Below, one piece after another: positions 55,960-64,000 of a stretch of DNA of 64,000 bases. The notes below the pieces were generated by a model that was not told the origin of the DNA, did not search any database, and saw only the letters and a list, made by a program, of their open reading frames with translations. How positions within the stretch are numbered: the first letter of the stretch is position 1; every line of letters begins with the position of its first letter. This DNA is from Dastarcus helophoroides. Lineage: Eukaryota > Arthropoda > Insecta > Coleoptera > Bothrideridae. Both the position numbers and the translations under genes were made by a program. The stretch lies in assembly GCA_028583605.1 (NCBI GenBank), contig CM053337.1, positions 27,080,162 through 27,144,161 on the forward strand. The letters are read 5' to 3'.

Positions 55960-56830
55960 ATTAAAAAATTATATATAAAAAAATAATCAACTGTTTTAAA
56001 AACTGAAATAGGATCGTAGCTAAAAAAGGAACGGAATCTTAAAAAAATCACATTGCACCTAGGAGCCGCAGCGACCTTTATTTAACGTTGCTTTCAGTTC
56101 AAATTCTACTTTTTAAGATTTATAGAAAAAACATCTTGAACCTTCTGAAAGAAAATTCGTTTTGAAAATAGATTCAAAATTTAAAAAAAAAGTAAAATCG
56201 CCAAAACTGACGAAAATAGTTTAAATATGTCACTCGGAAAAAACTAAAAGTTTATTTTAAAACAATACCTACCTTACCCTTGAACATTCCTGAAAAAATT
56301 CGTAATGTTTGGGATAAAATTTTTTAAAACATGTCTTCCATTATCGAAATGTTACAAAAAAAACAACATTTGAAGGTCAAAGCTTGTAATCGTGGAAATA
56401 AATAGAAATATTTGCAAAACCAAGAATTTACAAAAACATGTGACATATTTTTCAACCATGGCTTCGAAAAACATTAAATAAACCTAATTTATTAACTTTT
56501 CTAGTTAATAAGAGTCCAAAAAGAAGAACAAAAAAAGTCAAACTCTGAATTAAATAAAATCAAATTTCAGCTAAAACCCGAAAAGTCCTATAAAAAAGTC
56601 ATTATTATAAGATTATAGACAAAATTTTATAAAAAACAAAAAACGAAATTCGTAATTTTGGAAAATTTTGAAAGTCGGAAAATTGAAATCTAAACATCAA
56701 AAAACAAAAGATCAAAATTTTTATAAAAGTTGAAGTATTTAATTAACAGTCGAAATTCTAAAGATGAAAAATAAAAATTGCAAAGTCAAAGTAAGGTTGA
56801 CTAAACGTTAAATTTGATAAAACTAGAAAA
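55960..56830 (+). repeat. Degenerate A-rich array, diverged
   Basis: A-rich with AAAATTTTGAAA and GTCGAAATTC words, looser than elsewhere. Confidence 0.45.
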
Positions 56831-56849
56831 TAATAAACAGTAAACATAT

Positions 56850-57600
56850 TAATAATAACTGGTATTTAAATTATCCACCGATGTTATGTCATTATTCGTG
56901 AATAAATAAGAGACTTCGTCGCGAAGCGACAAAGCGAAGAAATTTACGCCTTCGACGACCGAAGCCCATCTCGTTGCTATGAAACGGACGCCCCTGAGTT
57001 AAGCTGCTCCAATCCAACTTTCATGATATATTTAATTAAAAAGTTAATTTCAGATTGTGAATTATTCGTACGCGTTTTTCTACTTCGTCCGGCCAATTCT
57101 TTCTATAACATTTCCACAGGTGACGAAGGAAACCTACCCTCGCCGTCTCCCGTTCACCGATCGTTCCTCCAGAGGAGATGTCCTTTTAAAAATTGAACTC
57201 TACGTAACTCTAATAAGAGTTTTTATATTGATAGATATTACAGACAAATCCGTCATTAATATATTTTTGATGACAACCTAAATACTTCAAGTTTAACTTG
57301 AAAGAAAATGAAGGCTAGTTTTGTTTCATTTATTTTCACAGTCTTTTCATGTCTGTTTATTTATCATTTTCTTTGTAAATTGCGGGCACAACGATTAGTT
57401 TCCCAGATCGTCTCTTTAAAGGGCGTCAAGTCTACAAAAATATATCTATGTCACTTACCAGTTAAATTTATTTCTAGGCAAGTTCTTATCTCTGTGTCCA
57501 TAGTTTGTATTTCGTTAACAACTTATATAATAAGCAATTCACAAAGGCACTGTGTTTTAGAAAGCGAACTATTTATTTAAATATCGTTGGAGAATTATTT
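56850..57600 (+). other. Unassigned stretch with GC-richer exon-like pieces
   Basis: ACTTCGTCGCGAAGCGACAA near 56912 is palindromic. Two acceptor-like sites (TTAATTTCAG and TTTCCACAG) precede open pieces, the second reading VTKETYPRRLPFTDRSSRGD. A 90-codon frame at 57308-57580 starts MKASFVSFIFTVFSCLFIYH with two hydrophobic stretches. None is recognised. They could be exons of one unknown gene, but nothing proves it. Confidence 0.25.
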
Positions 57601-58780
57601 ATTGCCACTGTACGTCACTATACGCCTTCGTCAGGAGGTCCTATTATCCCTTTTCTGTTCGAAATAATTCACTAATTTAGCTTTCCAAACTCTCGAGTTC
57701 TCATTAAACCTGCTGCTGAGTGGTTTGAAAAGATGATTTTGTCACATTGTAGGAAAAATACAAGCACTAAATCAGTATTTATCGTCTATCATTTCACAAA
57801 TCACATAAATTACTTGTTAGTTTCAAAAATAATGCAAGATATTCAAAAATGAAATGTTAAGTGTCAAACACGAAAATAACTGCCAACCCGATGGACGCAC
57901 CATAAAACTATAAGGTCAGAAAAAGGTAACACCCAATATTTAAAATTTCACCTTTCTTATAGTATAAATAACTCAGACAATAAACCACATCGAATCTTCT
58001 CTAATTGCACAATATTTTCTTCAGTTAACTGATTCTGCTTTTTTCGTTATTTAGAAATGATCATACTTTTATGCATACTGTAATAGTCTTCTACCGTATC
58101 TAATAAATTGATCACGTGAGTGTTACTATTCTAAAAAAAAGTTGCGCCCACCAAATTTCTCCGTAAGTAAGGAATAAATCTTTTAAGAATAAATTATTTG
58201 GTACGCTAATTTTGTTTTGTATAAAGCGCTTTAATTTAATGGACATGTGGATGTTGAGCACATTTGTAGGTGATTAAGTCTCTCGACCATTTGGCACTAA
58301 CTCCAAACAAATTAACTGCAGTTATTCGAAGGCATACGCACCCTCGGAGAATTAATCTGCTCGACTTTGCTATAAATATTACCACGACCAATTTGTTTTA
58401 AGTACCCAGGAACTCACCTGCACACAGGAAATTACAATTCATTGAATTGCGAAAATATAATTGCCAGTATTTAAATTAAGGCAATAAATAGATCGTTTAT
58501 TGCCTTAATTTAAATATGTGTTAATACTGGATTCTACAGAAACTGCTCTTGGATTCCTTCATCGAAGTGAAAATAACTTAAAAAGAAAAAATAAAAGCCA
58601 TTGTGATATTCAATATCAAATTGCACCATATTTTACCGGTTGATAATGTGGTGATTTTATTTTTGAAAACGCTAAGAATATTTTCAAGTTCTTACAGCGA
58701 TCGTACTATGGTGATGAGGCCAAAGAAGAACGAAATGGGTCTCTGATTGTGGTTGTAAACATTTTCAATTTTTAGCATTT
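57601..58780. other. AT-rich unique sequence
   Basis: Little array character and no coding signal. The perfect hairpin at 58468-58516 is the only structure noted. Confidence 0.35.
58468..58516. repeat. Perfect 21-bp inverted repeat with 7-nt loop
   Basis: TATTTAAATTAAGGCAATAA plus one A pairs without mismatch with 58496-58516 around the loop TAGATCG. Flanking CCAGTAT (58464-58470) and ATACTGG (58524-58530) are also complementary, so a longer bulged stem can form. Confidence 0.9.
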
Positions 58781-58782
58781 TC

Positions 58783-59088
58783 GTGGAACGGACTGGTCCT
58801 TGGTTATCTTCAAAAATTGAAATACAAATCTTGTCCTCTGAAACAAAGAAAGATTAAAAAACACAACAAGGCTACTTCTAACGCGTTTCGATGCCAAGCT
58901 ATCATCTTCAGAGAGATATTTCAGTATTTCTTCAAAAATTCAAATAGCAATTTTGTCCCCTGAAACCAAGAAAGATTAAAAAAACACAACAATAGCTAGC
59001 TTGGCTGTCGAAACGCGTTAGAGTAACCTTTGTTGTGTTTTTTAATCTTTCTTGGTTTCACAGGACTAGATTTGTATTTCAATTTTTA
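58783..59088. repeat. Inverted-repeat element, copy d
   Basis: Left end GTGGAACGGACTGGTCCTTG, right end inverted to TTTGTATTTCAATTTTTAGC. A partial repeat of the TTCAAAAATTCAAAT...CAAGAAAGATTAAAA block lies in the middle, so this copy is longer than the others. The right core reads TAGCTTGGCTGTCGAAACGC. Confidence 0.75.
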
Positions 59089-59705
59089 GCATCTTTAACT
59101 GTTTCATTACAAAACATTTATTTGACAGAATTTGTTAATACCTAGGTTCAGGTCACGCCGAGGGTGCTTGTATTTAATGGTTATTGCTACGATGCGATTG
59201 TGTGCAGAGAGATAATTTCAGATTTATTTCAGCTTAAAAGATTGCCTTTCCTGTAAAAATGTTATTGCAGTTGTAGATGTTCAAAATTTAGCTTAAGGGC
59301 GGGGCATTTTAAAACTGTTTAAATTTTTTCTTCAAATGATTATCTACAGTGTAATATTTTTACAACGAATTCTAACTAAAGTGATTGCATTATATCTTCT
59401 TGTAACTTAAAGCTGAATACTTTGAGGATACTCATAATTCGTTTCAAACTTTTGCTCGCAATGCGAAACATTTGCTGACAAAAAAATTACTTAAATATAT
59501 TATTTATTTTGATGTAACTATTCAAATCTACCTAATAAAACTCTAAACACTAGTTGACAGACAATGTACAGCCCTATAAAACGTAGATGAGCGTTAAGAA
59601 AAGGTTTTTCAGAATTCAGCGCCTAATAATTTTAAATAGGGGATGAAAATTTGTATAAAAGTTCGTAACTTTTGAAGTTAGAAATATGGAAGTTTACGTT
59701 TAGGT

Positions 59706-59890
59706 TTCAAAAATTGAAATAAAAATCTTGTCTCCTGAAACCAAAAAAAGATTAAAAAAACACAACAAAGGTTGCTCTAACACTTTTCGACAGCCAAGCT
59801 GTCATCTTCAAAGAGATATCTCTCTAAAGATTTCCCGCTGAAGATTTGCATTTCAATTTTTGAAAGTGACCAAGGACCAGTCAATTTCAC
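59706..59890. repeat. Inverted-repeat element, copy e
   Basis: The left part starts internally (AAAAATTGAAATAAAAATCT); the right end is complete and inverted, GACCAAGGACCAGTCAATTTCAC. Its core on the minus strand is TTGAAGATGACAGC-TTG-GCTGTCGAAAAG with a C-G pair in the variable position. Confidence 0.75.
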
Positions 59891-59961
59891 AAAAAAATTA
59901 GGTTTCATTTTATAAATAAAGGTCAGTTGTGTCAACGATTTTCGTAATTAATACCCTAAGG

Positions 59962-60297
59962 CAGTGTTTCTCAACTGGTGTGTCCCCGGAAGTTCTCAGA
60001 TGTATCGTCCAAATATGAAATCTTAAGAACTGATAAATGTATTCCTTTTTTTGGTAGGCGACCATCATAAGAGCGTTTTTTTTTTGGTCGTCAAAAACTT
60101 ATTGGACGTCTTTTTTGGCCCGTCAAAATCTACTAGACGTTCATGATCCTTTTTTGTCATCAGAATTTGTTGGACATTTATGAGATCTTCCCTTTATTGC
60201 AAAAATATTTTTAAACAGTTAAAGCCCATGACGTATGTCGCCCTTTTTTACTCAATAACAAAGTGTGTCACTTACGAAAAAAGGTTGGGAAATTCTG
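59962..60297. mobile_element. hAT-type MITE with 8-bp target duplication
   Basis: Left end CAGTGTTTCTCAACTGG and right end AAAGGTTGGGAAATTCTG form hAT-like inverted termini (CAGNNTTTCYCAAC). Flanks are CCCTAAGG (59954-59961) and CCTTAAGG (60298-60305), a 7-of-8 match, as expected for hAT insertion. 336 bp, no transposase. Internal TTGGACGTCTTTTTTGG and TCTACTAGACGTTCATGATC form a loose repeat. Confidence 0.85.
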
Positions 60298-62167
60298 CCT
60301 TAAGGCAGTAAAATCAAGTTGTAAGGTAATACCCATTCGTAGGGGAATACGGATCCGTATTCAAAAGCACAAACTATATGAGATTTTGGATCTGCTACTA
60401 ACATCCACGTACTATCAGGTAGCGAGCAGGTTGTCTCGATTTTACTTTACAATTTTCAATCAAAGGTAAATCACATGCTGTTTACCGACAGATAAGGTTT
60501 TTTTCCCCATAGGGGAAACAACCTTCAAATAGTTCGATAATAATCTAGGAAAAATGGGCACTCAAGTATTTCTATAAATGCTCACGTAAAATTTTGAAAA
60601 ATGGGCATATTTTGGCGAAAATTTCAAAATTCCCGACATCATATATTAAAAATCTGAATAAAAAGAATCCAAAATTTAAAAAAGTCATATTAGAAAATTT
60701 AAATCTTAGAAACCACTACAAGTTTTAAAAAAACGACATTTTCAAAAAAATCTGACTAAAAATAGCCAAAATCTGCAAAATTTGAAATTTAGAAAGTCGA
60801 AATCTTAGAAATTATGCAAAATTTTGAAAAACCGATGTTTTCAAAAAAATTTAAGCAGAAGTAGAAATTTTCAAAAAATTCCAATTTTCTAAAAAGTCGA
60901 AATCTTAAAAAATACCTGAAATTATGATAAAATAATTCTAATATTAGAAAGTTGAAATATTTTTAAAAAATTTAAAATTTAAGTGAAGTCGAAAATTAAA
61001 AGAGAAACCGAAATTTTCGGAAATTAAAATTTTGAAGAAAGTCACAAATTTTAAAGTCGAAATTTCAAAAAGTTCAATATTTCGAAATGTCTAAAATTTT
61101 AGAAAAATGTCAACATTGTTTAAAGAACTGGTTTAAAAAAATTAAAGAAAAAGGGAAAAGAAAAATTGAAAATTTGAAACGTAGCTTAAATAAATTTTCA
61201 AAAATAGTCAAAATTTTTAAGAAGCGCCAAAACAATTTTTCTAAAAAAGGCGAAATTTTCGAAAAGTCCAAATTAAGAAAAAATGTCAAATTGGCAAAAA
61301 TATTTAAAAATTTCAAAAAAATATTATAAACTTAAAATTTTGAAAGTTAAACTTGTGAAAAAAGTTAGAATTTTTCGAAAAGAAAGTTACAATTTTGGAA
61401 AAATAAGTATACATCAAAATTCTTAGAAGGCAGGATGTTCAAAATCTGAGAAAATGATGTAATTTTTGAGAAATACTAATAATTTTTGAAATAGTTAGTG
61501 AGAATAGTGGAACGTTTTAAAAAAATGTCGAATTTTTCAGGAAAGTCGAAGTTTTTAGAAAAAGTGAAAATTTTGAAATATAGCCGAAATTTTCAATAAA
61601 ATTTAAATTATGAAGGATGTTAAATTTTGGAAAAAATGTTATTTCAAAAAAAGTCGAAATTTCAGCTTTCAAAAAACTTGACATTTTTTGAAAAAAACGT
61701 GGAAGTCTTGAAAGAAGGGAAAATTTGAAAATATATAAGAATTTTTAAAATTCAAAATTTTCAAAAAATTCGAATTTTCTAAAAAGTTGAAAGTTTGAAA
61801 AATGCGTGAAATTGAATTTTAATGTTTTAAAAAAGTTTAAAATTAAAATCAAGTCGACATTTTAGGAAGTGAAAATTTTGAAGAAAATCAAAAAATTCCA
61901 AAGCTGAAATTTCAAAAAGTTTGATATTTGGTAAAATCTAACATTTTTTAAAAATGTTAACATTTTTAAAAAAGCCGCTTGAAAAAAAATCAGGAAATAG
62001 AAGAAGAAAAAGAAAAGTTGAGATTTTGAAAAGTAGTTGGGATAAAATTACAAATATAGTGAAAATGTTTAAGAAATGTTGAAACACATTTTCAATAAAA
62101 GCCGAAATTTTCGAAAAATTTGATTTTTAAAAAAATGTCAAATTAGTAAAATCGAAATTTTCATAAA

Positions 62168-62274
62168 AGTTGAAATACAGAACTTGTCCCGTGAAACCAA
62201 GAAAGATTAAAAAACACAACAAGGGTTGCTCTAACGCGTTTCGACAACCAAGCTATCATCTTCAGAGAGATATT
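62168..62274. repeat. Inverted-repeat element, half copy f
   Basis: Only the left half is present, from GTTGAAATACAGAACTTGTC to ATCATCTTCAGAGAGATATT. On the minus strand the core is CTCTCTGAAGATGATAGC-TTG-GTTGTCGAAACGCGTTAGAG, here given in parts; the third stem pair is a U-G wobble. Confidence 0.75.
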
Positions 62275-63111
62275 GAAAAAAATATATATAAGAGTGAAAA
62301 TATTGGAAAGGTAAAATTTTGGAAGTTAAAATTTTGAAAAAGAAGTCAAACATTTTTAAACAAGTTAAATATTTGAGTTGGAAATGTTCAAAAAACAAGT
62401 AAGAATTTTGAAAAGTAAAATATCAAAGTTTTCAAAAGGTCAAAGTGTTCGTTCAAATAATCGAATTAAAATTTTTTAAAAAATTCAAAAATTTGAGAAA
62501 ATGGCGTATTTTTTGAGGAAAACTAAAATTTCTATAAAGGGTCGACGAAATAGTCGAAAAGTTCAAAAAAGGTCGACATTTTTAAGAAAGTCGAAGTTCT
62601 CAAAAAAAAGTCAAAATAGCTGAATTTTTCAAGAAACTTTAAATTATAAAAGATGTTCAAATTTGAAAGAAAGATAATTTTAAAAAATCGACATTTCAAG
62701 TTTCAAAAAACTCCATGTTTCTAAATAGCGTAGAAGTTTTCTTAAAAAAGGATGAAAATATGTCGGAATTTTCAAAAATTTTTGGAAACATCCCAAGTTT
62801 GAAACGCCAAAATTTTTAAAAATAATCGCAAATTTTAATAAAGTAGAAATTTGTGGTCGAAATTTTCAAGAGTCGAAATTTTCAAATTCCAACTTTTGAA
62901 AATATTGGCGTAATTTTGTAAACACTCCAACATTTTAAATAAATATTAACGTTTTAAATAATAATAAATAAAGTTTTCAGAAAGGTCAAAATTTTAAAGG
63001 ATAGCCTAAATTTTCAAAAAAGTTTAGGTTTTGAAAAATGTCAAATTTTGGAAAAAAGGTGAAATTTTGAAGAAAAGTTGAAAATTTCAAAAAAAGATTG
63101 ACATTTTTTTT

Positions 63112-63350
63112 GTGGAACGGACTGGTTCTTGGTTATCTTCAAAAATTGAAATACAGAACTTGTCCCCTGAAACCAAGAAAGATTAAAAAACACAACAAAC
63201 GTTGCTTTAACACGTTTGGACAGCCAAGCTGTAATTTTTAGTATATCTCTGAAGATGACAGCTTGGCTGTCGATATGCGTTAGAACAACATTTGTTGTGT
63301 TTTTTAATCTTTCTTGGTTTCAGGAGACAAGTTCTGTATTTCAATTTTTT
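63112..63350. repeat. Inverted-repeat element, copy g
   Basis: Both ends are present (GTGGAACGGACTGGTTCTTG and GTTCTGTATTTCAATTTTTT). The right half reads CTCTGAAGATGACAGC-TTG-GCTGTCGATATGCGTTAGA: the stem is kept with C-G, but GAAA is changed to GATA. Confidence 0.75.
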
Positions 63351-64000
63351 AAAGATTAACAGTTTAAAGAAATGTCAAAATTTCGAAGTTTTTAAGAAAG
63401 TCGAAGTTTTCAAAAAAAAATTGTCAAAATTTTAACGGATAGCCGAAAATTTCAGGAAAGTTTAAACTTCGAAAGATGCCAAATTTTGGAAAAAAATTGA
63501 TTTCAAAAAGGTCGACATTTGACTTTCAAAAAAACTTGATATTTCTAAAAAAATAGAAGTTTTCTAGAAGAGGAAATTTGATAAATATGTCAGAATTTTC
63601 GAAAAGACAAGGTTTTGAGAAAAATTATAATTTTTGCGAAGAATCCAAATAAAAAGCCAACATTTTCAAAAAAACAATGGGGAATTTAAATAAAGCAGAA
63701 ATGTACCGTCGAAACTTTCAAGAGTCAAAATTTTCAAACAAATTCAAAAGTTTGAAAATATTGACGTGATTGTTAAAAAACTCAAAAATGTAGGTGGCAA
63801 ATTTTTTTTAAAAGTCGATGTTTTGAATGATAGTCGAAGTTTCCATCAAAAGGTCGAAATTTTAAAGGATTCGAAATTTTCAAAAAAAAATAAATTTTTA
63901 AAAATGTCAAATTTTGATATTTTGAAGAAAAGTTGAGAATTTTTAAAAACTCGACATTTCAACTTCCAAAAAAACACGACATTTTTAAAGAAAAACATAA

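Larger units (their letters stand above)
60590..63995 (+). repeat. Degenerate A-rich array running off the window
   Basis: 3.4 kb of AAAATTTTGAAAAAGTCGAAATTTTC-type sequence in one orientation, containing inverted-repeat copies f and g. Open frames such as 61087-61329 (Lys-rich) are composition artefacts. Confidence 0.7.

Noticed and set aside
61087..61329. Lys-rich frame of 80 codons and its antisense Phe-rich partner
   Set aside because: Mirror-image frames in low-complexity array DNA; no support for coding.

Overview
The window is nuclear DNA of an insect, most likely a beetle. It is very AT-rich and intron-containing, and it carries an odorant-receptor-type gene, one conserved animal gene (CCDC61/VFL3), and decayed copies of many arthropod transposon classes: Jockey- and R1-like LINEs, Copia, a Ty3/gypsy-type solo LTR, mariner, two other Tc1/mariner-superfamily elements, pogo, hAT, MITEs and SINE tails. 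The predicted introns are mostly 51-66 nt with GT-AG ends, which suits beetles. The order-level guess is weak, because no species marker was recognised.

Layout. 1-3250: AT-rich DNA with a degenerate array and one unexplained coding-like stretch. 3256-5325: a Tc1/mariner-superfamily element with very long inverted repeats. 5449-6395: a hAT transposase remnant. 7268-9012: a Copia pol remnant lying against the 3' side of a minus-strand odorant-receptor-like gene (9029-10196). 10505-14120: degenerate arrays. 15748-17053: two LINE remnants. 17544-25886: the minus-strand CCDC61 gene, seven exons and 427 codons with no visible damage; its 6.3-kb fifth intron is almost all degenerate array plus a CT microsatellite. 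26446-28858: mariner fragment, arrays and a solo LTR with target duplication. 28861-35445: a nest of elements. A Jockey copy has its middle inverted and is split by a pogo element, which itself carries a MITE and a Tc1/mariner-superfamily insertion. 35480-43545: arrays. 43545-53560: repeat and LINE remnants, a deleted mariner and SINE tails. 54180-64000: arrays with inverted-repeat elements, a hAT-type MITE and a perfect 21-bp hairpin.

Much of the sequence, roughly 20-25 kb, is one kind of degenerate low-complexity DNA: short runs of A joined to variants of GTCGAAATTTTGA on one strand. Kilobase domains keep one orientation and then flip. Several domains adjoin a recurring GC-rich motif, mostly on the same relative side, so they may be bodies of one dispersed repeat family. 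Within or beside the arrays sit seven copies of a short inverted-repeat element. Its core reads CTGAAGA, a hairpin, then GAAAC, and the hairpin shows compensatory changes between copies. This resembles the hammerhead-type motifs of Penelope-like and retrozyme elements but has one extra base. These two observations are the best candidates for something undescribed.

Only two loci look like functional host genes, CCDC61 and the receptor (the latter probably 3'-truncated). The other recognised coding sequence is transposon-derived and broken. Coordinates of decayed elements are approximate.
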